NCBI RefSeq assembly: GCF_004785935.1
Contig: NZ_SRRP01000001.1
Span: forward strand, 682,001-746,000
Source: Streptococcus rubneri
GTDB taxonomy: Bacteria > Bacillota > Bacilli > Lactobacillales > Streptococcaceae
Reading direction: 5' to 3'
Length of the DNA stretch: 64,000 bases
Positions within the stretch are counted from its first letter, which is position 1. The number at the start of each line of letters is the position of its first letter. The notes beneath the pieces were generated by a model that searched no databases, was not told the origin of the DNA, and saw only the letters and a program-made list of their open reading frames with translations. Both the position numbers and the translations under genes were made by a program. Positions 49,389-57,566 of the stretch are shown in pieces.

Positions 49389-50477
49389 TCACAATTCTAA
49401 ACATTGAGAGGTTTGTCTTACTGGTTGATTCCTCAATGTCTCTTTTGTAGTCTCGATCATCAATTGTAAATCTGATTTCTTTTCCCGAAGAATATCGTTC
49501 CAGTCTCTTTTTTCTTTCCCAGATTCATTATCAGGTAAATCCAGTAAAACAGGAAATCCTGATTGAGATAACTTATCAGAAAAATCTTTACCTGCATCAT
49601 CACAATCTACCGCAAGTGTCAATAAATCAGGATGATTATTGAAATAGGTAGTGGTATCACGAATTGTATTGATCAAAGGCAATAACTTTGAAGGTGTTAC
49701 TGTATCTAAGAATTCCAACTTCTGATTTTCTTCAGCTATCAGTCGTAAAGTTTGATAAGCGACAACAGACCTTTTTAATCCCTCCATAGATACCAAGCGA
49801 ACATCTGATAGACTTTGTTGATGAAGTTCGTAATAGCTCATCAAGTCGATGAACGATTCACAAAAGACCAGTCTATTTGGTTTACCAATGTCAAAGGATA
49901 TTCCAACATGTCCATGGCTTCCTTTTAGAATCGTTTTTAACCTTTCTCTAGGAAGAGAGTGATTCTTATAAATTCCTTGTAAGCTTGTTGCCTGCAGTTT
50001 GTGACGATGATCAAAACTTTTAAAAACAATAACAGGTTCAACAGTTTCATTTGTTTTCCAACTGGCTTGTGCTATCAAACCTTGTTGAATCATCTTTTGT
50101 ACGATTTCTTCTGAGATTTCTCTACATTCTGTTAAATAATATCTAGCCAGACTACAGCTAGAATCTTCTATTCTCTTTAAAGGATAATAAAATGGTCTAT
50201 CTCTATTTTCTTGAACAGCTTCTTTTTGAAAAGGTTCTTCAGAAAGAAAGGCTAGAGCTTCTTTAAAGGAAATTCCCTTAACAAGTCGAACAAAATCAAT
50301 GACATCACCTTGAATATCTCTTGAAAACCATTTAAAAGTATTGGTAGTTGAAAAAATCCGAAATGAATCGTGTTCAGAATGCTCATAGACACTGCTCGAA
50401 ACTTGTTTAAAGTAGATACCTAAACGATTGGCTACATCAAGAATTGAAATTTGCTTACATTCCTCTATATTCATCAA
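49389..50477 (-). CDS. TOPRIM-type primase-like ICE protein (DUF3991)
   Basis: A 362-residue protein. The N-terminal ISILDVANRLGIYFKQVSSS and FKWFSRDIQGDVIDFVRLVK form the primase zinc-domain-like DUF3991 region. The later RLVFCESFIDLMSYYEL and LTLAVDCDDAGKDFSDKLSQ supply the TOPRIM Glu and Asp-x-Asp. It likely primes complementary strand synthesis in the recipient during conjugation. No cysteine zinc knuckle is seen, which is usual for this ICE type. Confidence 0.85.
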   Translation of the reverse strand: MMNIEECKQISILDVANRLGIYFKQVSSSVYEHSEHDSFRIFSTTNTFKWFSRDIQGDVIDFVRLVKGISFKEALAFLSEEPFQKEAVQENRDRPFYYPLKRIEDSSCSLARYYLTECREISEEIVQKMIQQGLIAQASWKTNETVEPVIVFKSFDHRHKLQATSLQGIYKNHSLPRERLKTILKGSHGHVGISFDIGKPNRLVFCESFIDLMSYYELHQQSLSDVRLVSMEGLKRSVVAYQTLRLIAEENQKLEFLDTVTPSKLLPLINTIRDTTTYFNNHPDLLTLAVDCDDAGKDFSDKLSQSGFPVLLDLPDNESGKEKRDWNDILREKKSDLQLMIETTKETLRNQPVRQTSQCLEL

Positions 50478-50483
50478 ACATCA

Positions 50484-51125
50484 TCATTTTGTCGTAGTAT
50501 TTGGCAGTGATGGTATTGATGATGATTCTTCTAAAGTTTTAGGAGTTGCCTTATCTAAATCATCTAACCCAGATTTCCAAACCTGTACTTGATTGACCAA
50601 TAACTTACCTGGTAGTTTCGAATAAGACAACTTAACCGTTCTGGTTTCTGTCTGATTGGTCTTTGATTGGTTGGCATTCTTTAAATCGGATACATAGGTT
50701 ACATTATAAGACACCATAGCAATGGCTTGATTCGTAGTCTGATTGACAAAGATATTAGCTTTTTCAAAATGATAATCCAAAATATAATCCTTATACACTT
50801 GGTTCATGGCATCATTTTGACTTGACAATTCTTGAGAATAAGCTGATTCAGTCATATAAGGTTGAATACGTGTATTATTTTCTCCGAGCTTTTCTTTCGT
50901 ATAGTACTGTGTCAAAAATTCTTTTACAGTATCTGATGACAAAATACTTGCTTTATCTTCTGCTTGTTTGTCCTCTACAAGTTTAGCTGCAGCCAATTCA
51001 ATCTCTTTACGACTTTGTTTAGCAGTAGAATGTTGACCAGCAGTATATCCCATCATGAGAATAAAGCTAGTTGCAGCCACTGCTCCAACACTAATTAAGG
51101 CTTTAGTTTTGACTTTATTTAACAT
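50484..51125 (-). CDS. TcpC/VirB8-like ICE membrane protein
   Basis: A 213-residue protein (start at ATG 51125, which has AGAAGG upstream, preferred over the frame from 51161). It has an N-terminal membrane anchor (ALISVGAVAATSFILMMGYT), then an extracellular domain of about 150 residues with NTF2-like pattern: VKEFLTQYYTKEKLGENNTR, TNQAIAMVSYNVTY, VQVWKSGLDDLDK. TcpC-like proteins form part of the conjugation channel. It is the last gene of the block before the RiPP cluster. Family recognition is moderate. Confidence 0.65.
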   Translation of the reverse strand: MLNKVKTKALISVGAVAATSFILMMGYTAGQHSTAKQSRKEIELAAAKLVEDKQAEDKASILSSDTVKEFLTQYYTKEKLGENNTRIQPYMTESAYSQELSSQNDAMNQVYKDYILDYHFEKANIFVNQTTNQAIAMVSYNVTYVSDLKNANQSKTNQTETRTVKLSYSKLPGKLLVNQVQVWKSGLDDLDKATPKTLEESSSIPSLPNTTTK

Positions 51126-51295
51126 CTTAGACCTTCTTTCTATAAAAACTAGGTCAAGCATACCAGATAAATCTTGAAAAAAGTATCACAATAGAAAAAG
51201 GACTCTACATTGAAAAAGAATCCTTAATTTTTTATAATACTATCAAATAATTGTCTCAAATTCACCGAGCTGATCACAGGAAAAACGAGGCCTGA

Positions 51296-51460
51296 CTAAA
51301 ACAAGCGCACGGCATTTAAACCCCCAAAAAAACCGAAATGCGTTGAAAGCGTATGATCAGTTTTATAATGACTAGATAATAGATGATGAAAATCAGGAAT
51401 ATCCAAAATCACATTCTTATGAAAACTCTTTTGAACTTTTGAAAAGCTTATGTTAGTCAT
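51296..51460 (-). pseudogene. Truncated second ABC ATPase gene
   Basis: From ATG at 51460, overlapping the end of the exporter gene, the frame reads MTNISFSKVQKSFHKNVILD IPDF in two pieces, the N-terminal strand pair of an ABC ATPase ('x-F-x-K-x-x-K-S-F-x-x-x-V-I-L'). After residue 24 it turns into unrelated sequence and stops at 51296, before the Walker A. The cluster therefore once had, or was cut from, a further transporter gene. The 51162-51295 spacer otherwise holds only a weak terminator-like hairpin. Confidence 0.5.
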
Positions 51461-52982
51461 GTTTTAGAACTCTTCTCACAACAACCAACTCCCCATCCTT
51501 GATTTCCCAGACCTGGTCAAATCGTTCTAACGCCTCTTCTTGACGGTGGAGGGTGATGATAACAGCACTTGGCAAGCTGAGAACCTTGTCCAATTCCTTT
51601 TGAAACTGGCTAGCATCCAAGGCAGAAAAAGGCTCATCCATGATAATCAGCGGACTCTGACGATTTTTCTCACGATTAAGATACATGCGTTGTTGCTGTC
51701 CACCTGATAGAGATTGGGGTGGTGTCTTTTCAAACTCCTCATCCCTGAAATTCTCATCTAAAGTCTTGAAAATGGTGACATTATTGTCATAAGAAGAAAT
51801 AAAAGTATGCTCCTGCTGCAAAATCATACCAAATTTGCCCCAGAGTTGATGAACAGGGAGATGATCAAGTAAGATTTCGCCTTGAAAATCTCGGTCAGTC
51901 CCGTTTAAAATGTTGAGCAGACTACTCTTTCCAGAACCATTTTCGCCGATGAGGGCAATCTTGTCCCCCTTGCGAATTTCAACGTGGGGAATAGTCAAGC
52001 TAGACTCCCCCAGTCGCTTGGTGATATGGTTTAGCATCAGGGTCTCGAAAGACATCTGAGGTGCCTGAACAGCGGACGGACAGCTGACAATTGCTTGAAA
52101 ACTTTGCACCACAGGTTTGACCGACTCCAGCATTTGCAAGTCGTATAGGATTTCCTGAATTGGCTCCGAAAAAGCAGTGATATAGCCAAAGCTAGCCACA
52201 ACCTCAGGAATGCCCAACTGCTGGGTGGCAAGGGAGTAAGCGAGATAAGCGAAAAGGACAATGCTGATAAACTCAAAGGAAAGCCCCGTCAGCAGGATAC
52301 CCATGATTTTGGTCAAACCATAGCCCAGATACTTATCCTGCAAGGTGTTTAGAGCATTTCGTTGCTGGTCCTGAAAGCCAGACAAGGTGACTTGATTGAC
52401 CAGATGGTGTCCCTTGAGCAAATCCTCCAAAGTACGATAGTAATTTCCCTGCTTTTCTAGATAAACCTGCCGACGTTGGGCGGTTAACTTCCCCACAATC
52501 TTGGGAATTTGAATACTGACAGCTGTCGAAACAAGCAAAATCAAAGCGACCAAAGGATTGATGGTGCGACTAATCACCACAGTGTAAATGAGAATCCTCA
52601 GAATTTGCTTGATAAAACTCATAAGAGGTGGTAGGTAGTCCTTCTCCAAGGAATCTAGGTCGTTTGATTGATAGGAAATGTACTCTGCCACCGTTTTCTG
52701 CTTGAAATCGTGGTGTCCCAGCTCCAAAAGCGCCTGAAACCAGTCATTTTTAAGATGAGTGGAAAAGAGAATTGCCTGCTTCCAATCCAAACGCATCTGG
52801 ATATAGTTGCAACCCAGATAGCACAACACCGCCAGGCAGTAGCCATACAAGGCAATTTGATAATGCCCCCTAACCAATTCCTGGGTGAAATAGGGTAGCA
52901 AGGCAGTGCAGACATTGGAAATACCACCAAAAACCAGATTAAAGAAAAGATACCAACGCAGCGGTTTAAGATAAATCTGCAT
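51453..52982 (-). CDS. ABC transporter, fused permease and ATPase (RiPP exporter)
   Basis: A 509-residue half-transporter. Six membrane helices occupy residues 1-290 (for example GYCLAVLCYLGCNYI and FISIVLFAYLAYSLA). The ATPase has Walker A LIGENGSGKSSLL (about 348), signature LSGGQQQR (about 425) and Walker B LIIMDEPFSALD. It carries no C39 peptidase. It overlaps the second radical-SAM gene by 17 bases and is the last intact gene of the RiPP operon, so it most likely exports the matured peptide. Its base composition is visibly richer in GC than its neighbours, suggesting separate origin. Confidence 0.88.
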   Translation of the reverse strand: MQIYLKPLRWYLFFNLVFGGISNVCTALLPYFTQELVRGHYQIALYGYCLAVLCYLGCNYIQMRLDWKQAILFSTHLKNDWFQALLELGHHDFKQKTVAEYISYQSNDLDSLEKDYLPPLMSFIKQILRILIYTVVISRTINPLVALILLVSTAVSIQIPKIVGKLTAQRRQVYLEKQGNYYRTLEDLLKGHHLVNQVTLSGFQDQQRNALNTLQDKYLGYGLTKIMGILLTGLSFEFISIVLFAYLAYSLATQQLGIPEVVASFGYITAFSEPIQEILYDLQMLESVKPVVQSFQAIVSCPSAVQAPQMSFETLMLNHITKRLGESSLTIPHVEIRKGDKIALIGENGSGKSSLLNILNGTDRDFQGEILLDHLPVHQLWGKFGMILQQEHTFISSYDNNVTIFKTLDENFRDEEFEKTPPQSLSGGQQQRMYLNREKNRQSPLIIMDEPFSALDASQFQKELDKVLSLPSAVIITLHRQEEALERFDQVWEIKDGELVVVRRVLKHD

Positions 52983-53991
52983 AGACTATACTCCTTGCTA
53001 AAGCTGTTTTTTTGCATATCGTAGAACAATTTCTACTGTCTCCCGATTCTGATAATGCAATACCAGGACATTGCGTACAATAATTAGAAATCGCACATGT
53101 ACTACAATTCTTACTGTTTTTTAAAGTGTATTTTGCTATCTTATTGAAAGCCGATCTATTCCATATTTCTCTGATAGGGGTCAGATATATATTTCCAATA
53201 CTCCTACTGTAAAGAGAACATGGTTGTACTGCTCCTAAACATGTTATATATAGTGATAACTCCACAGAACTACACGTTAAAAAATTTTCATTCTTATGAA
53301 CAAAAGTAACACCATTTATTTCATCTATTTTTTTCTGTATTGGAATTAGTTGTTTTAGAGTCAACGATTTCACTCTAACCTCATTTCCTATCGTACCTCT
53401 CCTTGGAACAATTTGGGTATCAACCTTATATTTGAAATTATTTTTCTTACAAAAATCATATACTTTATCAATGGAGTTAATGTTTTGTAAAAATAGAGGT
53501 GTTTTTACCTCTACTAGAATATCAAATTTCTTTAATAATTCTAGATTATGAAGACATCTTTCCAATGAACCTTTTTTATTGGTAATCTGATCGTGAATCT
53601 CTTTATCCATTGAGAATATTGTACAAGAAATATAATCAATATATAGATCTGACAAAATTGCAATACGTTGCTCATTCAACATTGACACATTTGAATAGAT
53701 AATTACATTGAAAAACATTTCCCTAGCAATCTTAATATATTTCATAGCAAAAGGATGTGCAAACACTTCTCCTCCTGTAAAAACAATTTCAAATGTACCT
53801 AACTCTCGTAATTGAACTAAGAGATTTCTAAAAGTATCTAAATCAAATCCTTTCTGATTATATTCTGAAATGTAACAATGTTCACATCTCCAATTACAAA
53901 ACGAAGTTATTTCAATCGTTACTGAGTATAAATTACGATTTTCTCGGTATAATTTTATAACATCTGTTATATCTTTAATAGTTTCAGTCAT
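52966..53991 (-). CDS. Radical SAM/SPASM maturase 2
   Basis: A 341-residue enzyme from ATG 53991 (AGGAG upstream; a longer frame from 54033 is less likely). The radical-SAM cluster is in SFCNWRCEHCYI (about residue 35), then the GGE motif in VFTGGEVFAHP. A C-terminal SPASM-type region carries cysteines SLYITCLGAVQPCS, KNCSTCAISNYCTQCPGIA and CSTICKK for auxiliary iron-sulfur clusters. It installs a radical-made linkage in the adjacent precursor. Paralogous to the enzyme at 54307-55356, with the precursor gene between them. Confidence 0.92.
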   Translation of the reverse strand: MTETIKDITDVIKLYRENRNLYSVTIEITSFCNWRCEHCYISEYNQKGFDLDTFRNLLVQLRELGTFEIVFTGGEVFAHPFAMKYIKIAREMFFNVIIYSNVSMLNEQRIAILSDLYIDYISCTIFSMDKEIHDQITNKKGSLERCLHNLELLKKFDILVEVKTPLFLQNINSIDKVYDFCKKNNFKYKVDTQIVPRRGTIGNEVRVKSLTLKQLIPIQKKIDEINGVTFVHKNENFLTCSSVELSLYITCLGAVQPCSLYSRSIGNIYLTPIREIWNRSAFNKIAKYTLKNSKNCSTCAISNYCTQCPGIALSESGDSRNCSTICKKTALARSIVYADLS

Positions 53992-54076
53992 GCATATCAC
54001 AACTCCTAAAAAGGTAAGCAAAGAATGATACAAGTTAAAATTATTTAATCATCCTTTGCATTACCTTTAGCAACGT

Positions 54077-54095
54077 CTAATCAAAAGTTGATTAG
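54077..54095 (-). terminator. Stem-loop over the precursor stop codon
   Basis: CTAATCAA and TTGATTAG (8 bp, 3-base loop) overlap the TAA of the precursor gene. It lacks a T-run. It may act as a transcript stabiliser or partial terminator that raises precursor over downstream gene expression. Confidence 0.5.
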
Positions 54096-54217
54096 TTACT
54101 ACTTGTGTCAACAACAATATGAGAACTTCCACCACTACATAGTGCTGACTTTGTACTACTGACAACAACTGTTGGTGTTTTAACAACCAATTGTGGTTTT
54201 TTGAAAACTTTAGCCAT
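54092..54217 (-). CDS. Radical-SAM RiPP precursor peptide (41 residues)
   Basis: ATG at 54217 has the strong site AAAGGAGAG upstream. The peptide starts MAKVFKKPQLVVKTPTVVV and ends SALCSGGSSHIVVDTSSN. Small size, basic N-terminal leader, a Ser/Thr-rich C-terminus with one Cys, and position between two radical-SAM genes identify it as the substrate. There is no GG or GA leader cut site, so maturation probably uses another protease. One cysteine means at most one thioether; two enzymes imply at least one further modification. It matches no streptococcal RaS-RiPP motif that I recall. Confidence 0.85.
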   Translation of the reverse strand: MAKVFKKPQLVVKTPTVVVSSTKSALCSGGSSHIVVDTSSN

Positions 54218-54306
54218 GAACCCTCTCTCCTTTCCCATCATGTAGTACTTATATGCCTCTCTCCAGAGGAATTAAAAATAACACTTCATATCTCTCTAAC
54301 TAAAAA

Positions 54307-55356
54307 TTAACAATGAAAACTCGTTATACCAATGCCAGAATAATAGTCTTGATTAACATACCTTGCTCTAGCTACTTGACGCTCAGATTTTAAACATCCC
54401 CAAAGAGATTTATCCTCAAGTAATGCTATACCACTACATCTATTGCAATACTTATTAAGTGGGCAACTTGGGCACTTCTCCAATTCGCTAAATTTCTTAT
54501 TTTGAATCTCGTGTAAAGTAGTAGAATTTAACCAAATATCCTTGATGGAAGTGTTTAATATGTTTCCAATAGGCATGTTTAAATTATTACATGCTAAAAA
54601 ATTTCCATTTGATTCAATAGTACAACTGTATCTTGTTGCATTACAGACATACATACTTGAATTATTTTCGAAACATCTAAAATTTCTAATTGTGTCTATT
54701 TTTACTATATTCTCATTTAAGAACTGATCACTCACACGAAATATAGACGGGGTGGCATTACCATCAGTTTTATAAAAGATATTCGTTGTAGCTAAATGCT
54801 TAAAATTCATATTTTTACAAAACTCTGACACTTCATCAATACAATTTTGGTTGGTAGTAAGAATAATCTGTTTAACTTCCACTGGTATATCGTATTCTTT
54901 TAATAAATTCAAATTGGCTACCGTTTTCTTTAGTGAACCTTTAACTGAAGTTATTTGATCATGGATATTTTCATTCATTGAAAACACCGTACATGATACT
55001 TGAGAAATATTCAATTCAGCTAACGCCTTAATTATCTCCTCATTCAACAATGAAACATTCGTAAACAATTTAACATCAAAGAACATCTCTCTAGCATCTC
55101 TAATAATTTCCAATGTATCTGGTCGTGTAAATATCTCACCACCTGTAAAGAGCAATTCAAACGTCCCCATCTCTCTCAAATCCTGAAACAATTCATAAAG
55201 ACATTCTCTTGAAATCCCCTTAGTGACATACGAAGGAAGATAACAATGCTTACACCGCCAATTACACCTTGTTGTTAATTCTATAGTAACAGATAGTAAT
55301 GTTTTGTTTTTTGAAGCTAAAGCGTATATATCATTATCATAGAATTCAGAGTTCAT
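54307..55356 (-). CDS. Radical SAM/SPASM maturase 1
   Basis: A 349-residue enzyme with the motif TTRCNWRCKHCYLPS (about residue 30) and LLFTGGEIFTRP. The C-terminal cysteines fit SPASM: MYVCNATRYSCTIES, FLACNN, EKCPSCPLNKYCNRCSGIA and GCLK. It is paralogous to the enzyme at 52966-53991 (HCY, F-TGGE-F, SCT-FSM, I-DQIT-KGSL conserved). It overlaps the PqqD-like gene by 11 bases, so that protein is probably its partner. Confidence 0.92.
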   Translation of the reverse strand: MNSEFYDNDIYALASKNKTLLSVTIELTTRCNWRCKHCYLPSYVTKGISRECLYELFQDLREMGTFELLFTGGEIFTRPDTLEIIRDAREMFFDVKLFTNVSLLNEEIIKALAELNISQVSCTVFSMNENIHDQITSVKGSLKKTVANLNLLKEYDIPVEVKQIILTTNQNCIDEVSEFCKNMNFKHLATTNIFYKTDGNATPSIFRVSDQFLNENIVKIDTIRNFRCFENNSSMYVCNATRYSCTIESNGNFLACNNLNMPIGNILNTSIKDIWLNSTTLHEIQNKKFSELEKCPSCPLNKYCNRCSGIALLEDKSLWGCLKSERQVARARYVNQDYYSGIGITSFHC

Positions 55357-55687
55357 AAATTAGTCCATTCTCTAAGAGTTCTAGTACAAACTCATCTACC
55401 AGTGACTTAATTTCAGAAATGTCACAGCCATATATCTCAGAAAGGCTTAGTAAAACTTGATTATAAGTCCTCTGCTTGGAAAAAGAAAGCCAAATATCTT
55501 TTGAGGAATCTTCCAGTAAAAACATTTTATTTATCTGTTTATCTAAAATATAAACTACCCCTGTCGTTGGCTCCATTTGCCAGGCTAACTGTTTCGAATA
55601 ATAATACCTCATTGATAATTCTGAATCTGCTGTACTAATTGCTGTTAGTTCAGTTTCCATCAATTCATATTTCTCTAAACTAGCCAT
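55346..55687 (-). CDS. PqqD-like RiPP recognition element protein
   Basis: A 113-residue stand-alone RRE. SKQLAWQMEPTTGVVYILDK forms the strand pair, SSKDIWLSFSKQRTYNQVLL the helix-turn, and IYGCDISEIKSLVDEFVLEL with LLENGLIY the terminal winged-helix part. PqqD-type domains bind the leader and hand the core to the radical-SAM enzyme. It is the first biosynthetic gene, downstream of a promoter with the Rgg-type motif. Confidence 0.85.
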   Translation of the reverse strand: MASLEKYELMETELTAISTADSELSMRYYYSKQLAWQMEPTTGVVYILDKQINKMFLLEDSSKDIWLSFSKQRTYNQVLLSLSEIYGCDISEIKSLVDEFVLELLENGLIYEL

Positions 55688-55709
55688 GACTATCCCTTCT
55701 TTGCTTTAA

Positions 55710-55771
55710 ATTATATTTGTAAGCTTACGAGCATAGTTTATCACTTTATAAATCTAATTCTATTTTGTCCC
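55710..55771 (-). promoter_or_regulatory. Biosynthetic operon promoter with Rgg-type motif
   Basis: On the minus strand GGGACAAA (55764-55771), then 19 bases, then GTGATAAACTATG (55732-55744), then TATAAT (55710-55715). The first two elements recur in the same order before the shp gene (56680-56721). Sharing by these two promoters only points to the Rgg protein as the common regulator. Confidence 0.65.
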
Positions 55772-55783
55772 AAATCTGCACTT

Positions 55784-56656
55784 TCATTTATCATCTGATA
55801 AAGGTGCTAATATTTTAATTAAATGCTCCTCATATCTTTCTGCAAGTTTCTCACATTCTGCTGCACGCATAAATCCAATTACTTTTCTCATTTTTAGGAT
55901 TGATTTTGTTGTCTGTTCTTTTTTAAATTCATAAAAAGAGCGTGCATATGTAAAAATCAACCGTTCATAAATTTCGGATTCATCAAAATAAAAATGCGAA
56001 ATTTGTTTTTCAAAATATTTTGCATCCGTTAGATAATCTCTTTCAATACAAATGATAAAAGCATTTAGAGCCATACTAGCGATTACTCTTCTATAACTAG
56101 GTATGTCATGATAAAACTCAGTTCTATGTAACATCTCTTTAGATAATAATAGAAATGTTTCATGATTGAAAATATACATGATATTTCCAAATAATAAAAT
56201 TTCAAACATTCCCCAATAATCAACACTAAATAAGTAATTGGTTATTCTGTTTATATCCGTATCGCTGAAATATTCTTCGTTAGAAAGTTCTTGTAATTTT
56301 ATTTTTAAAAAAATAATTTCGATTGTTGAAAAAATAGATAAATCATCATTTTCCATGAGTTTAATCAACATTTTATGTAATTTAGCCACGTTTCTCTTAA
56401 GGAAACACTGCTTAACTTCATCTATAAGTTGATAAAAGTGATCTCTTTTAAAATCATTAGCTGCAAACATAAATTCCTCGATGGGAACATTTATCTGTTC
56501 AAGAGCCAACAAAAATTTTGTTATCGTTAAATCTGTCTCCCCCTTTTCAAACCTAGACAGCTGTGAACGTGATATTCCTTTGTGCTCAATCTCTCTAAGA
56601 GTAATTTTTCTTGATTCTCTAAATAATTTATATATTTCTCCAAATTTTTTTAACAT
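55784..56656 (-). CDS. Rgg-family quorum-sensing regulator
   Basis: A 290-residue Rgg/MutR protein; start at 56656 because GGAGG lies 8 bases upstream. N-terminal helix-turn-helix (LFRESRKITLREIEHKGISR, SQLSRFEKGETDLTITKFL), then all-helical repeats to the end. Rgg proteins bind imported short hydrophobic peptides. The divergent 21-residue hydrophobic peptide gene is its likely cognate pheromone. It is co-directional with, and 97 bases upstream of, the radical-SAM operon. Confidence 0.9.
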   Translation of the reverse strand: MLKKFGEIYKLFRESRKITLREIEHKGISRSQLSRFEKGETDLTITKFLLALEQINVPIEEFMFAANDFKRDHFYQLIDEVKQCFLKRNVAKLHKMLIKLMENDDLSIFSTIEIIFLKIKLQELSNEEYFSDTDINRITNYLFSVDYWGMFEILLFGNIMYIFNHETFLLLSKEMLHRTEFYHDIPSYRRVIASMALNAFIICIERDYLTDAKYFEKQISHFYFDESEIYERLIFTYARSFYEFKKEQTTKSILKMRKVIGFMRAAECEKLAERYEEHLIKILAPLSDDK

Positions 56657-56679
56657 CCTATACCTCCATGAGCAAATAT

Positions 56680-56721
56680 GGGACAAATCTCAAATAAAAT
56701 CTATCCATGTGATAAAATATG
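56680..56721 (+). promoter_or_regulatory. shp promoter region with Rgg-type motif
   Basis: GGGACAAA (56680-56687), 21 bases, GTGATAAAATATG (56709-56721), an arrangement shared with the biosynthetic operon promoter (19 bases there). It lies 57-98 bases before the SHP ATG. Activator control with positive feedback on the pheromone is implied. Confidence 0.65.
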
Positions 56722-56777
56722 ACTAGATTATACCATAATAATTAAAGTTTTTATTAATTTATTAAAGGAGGTTTCAC

Positions 56778-56843
56778 ATGAATATTCCCAAAAGAAGATT
56801 CATATTGATTTTACTTGAAATCATCATTATCATCGCCTTATAA
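56778..56843 (+). CDS. shp: Short hydrophobic peptide pheromone (SHP)
   Basis: A 21-residue peptide from ATG 56778 with AAAGGAGG upstream: basic start MNIPKRRF, then ILILLEIIIIIAL and stop. Basic N-terminus, an acidic residue 8 from the end and a hydrophobic C-terminus are the hallmarks of streptococcal SHPs. The mature pheromone is likely the last 8-9 residues beginning at or just before Glu. It is divergent from rgg and followed by a terminator. Confidence 0.88.
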   Translation: MNIPKRRFILILLEIIIIIAL

Positions 56844-56871
56844 TTACAATTCTGTAATTTAGCGCCTATAT

Positions 56872-56908
56872 AAAAAACAGCTGAACAACCTTGTTCAACT
56901 GTTTTTTT
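56872..56908. terminator. Bidirectional terminator after shp
   Basis: AAACAG-TGAACAA pairs with TTGTTCA-CTGTTT with one mismatch, followed by T7 on the plus strand and A6 on the other side. It ends the shp transcript and the convergent conjugation operon. Confidence 0.8.
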
Positions 56909-57215
56909 ACTCTCTTTTCCAACTGATAATTTTTAAAATACCAAAGACAAGAAAGGCTAGATTAAAAGTTACATAAAATACTGTAAAACTGATCAGACCA
57001 TTCTGAGATAAATCTTCCATATAAAGGGTCGGTTCAGTAAAGAATAAATAAATTCCATAGACCTCTACAAAAATAAGAAAACTGACAAAACCAATAAGGA
57101 AAAGTCCACTGGCAATAAGAAAGAGTCTCCATAAAAGAATGAGAATTCCTCCTACTGCTAAAAAAAATACTGGGATAAGGAATAAATCATTCATGACTTT
57201 CTCCTTTCTAGTCAA
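56907..57215 (-). CDS. Small ICE membrane protein, DUF5966-like
   Basis: A 102-residue protein with three hydrophobic segments (LFLIPVFFLAVGGILILLWR; GLFLIGFVSFLIFVEVYGIY; FTVFYVTFNLAFLVFGILKI). The size and position next to the SNF2 gene match a conserved small gene of Tn5252-like elements. Likely start is the second in-frame ATG near 57194, after CTTTCTCC-complement GGAGAAAG. Function unknown. Confidence 0.55.
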   Translation of the reverse strand: MTRKEKVMNDLFLIPVFFLAVGGILILLWRLFLIASGLFLIGFVSFLIFVEVYGIYLFFTEPTLYMEDLSQNGLISFTVFYVTFNLAFLVFGILKIISWKRE

Positions 57216-57492
57216 TCAATTGACGATAATGGGTGGCAAGAGAGGAATCAAACTCTTCTAATTTTTGAACTAAGTCCAAATACTCCTCTTTCTCATGTTC
57301 TTCAAAGTCCACACCTCGATGATTCTGAAGAGCAATTTCCAATTGACTAGTAAGTTCTCGTTTAGAAAAACTGTAATCCCCTGTCACTTCCTCATAATGT
57401 TCCTTTAGTTCCTTGTAGGCTTGGTATTCTTCAGGTGTTTGAAATCCCTGTACCAAAGCCTCTTCTAATTGATAATAGGTATCTTCCATCAT
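57208..57492 (-). CDS. Small conserved ICE protein, DUF5965-like
   Basis: A 94-residue acidic helical protein (YYQLEEALVQGFQTPEEYQA, then SFSKRELTSQLEIALQNHRG, ending LATHYRQLID). It overlaps the next gene by 8 bases and is 74 bases after the SNF2 gene. It is an element core gene by position; no function is known. Confidence 0.55.
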   Translation of the reverse strand: MMEDTYYQLEEALVQGFQTPEEYQAYKELKEHYEEVTGDYSFSKRELTSQLEIALQNHRGVDFEEHEKEEYLDLVQKLEEFDSSLATHYRQLID

Positions 57493-57566
57493 AATTGTTA
57501 CCTCGTTTCTTTCTATCCTTATTCTACCGCGCTTTTCTTTTCTTGTCCGCTATTTGTATCTATTTT

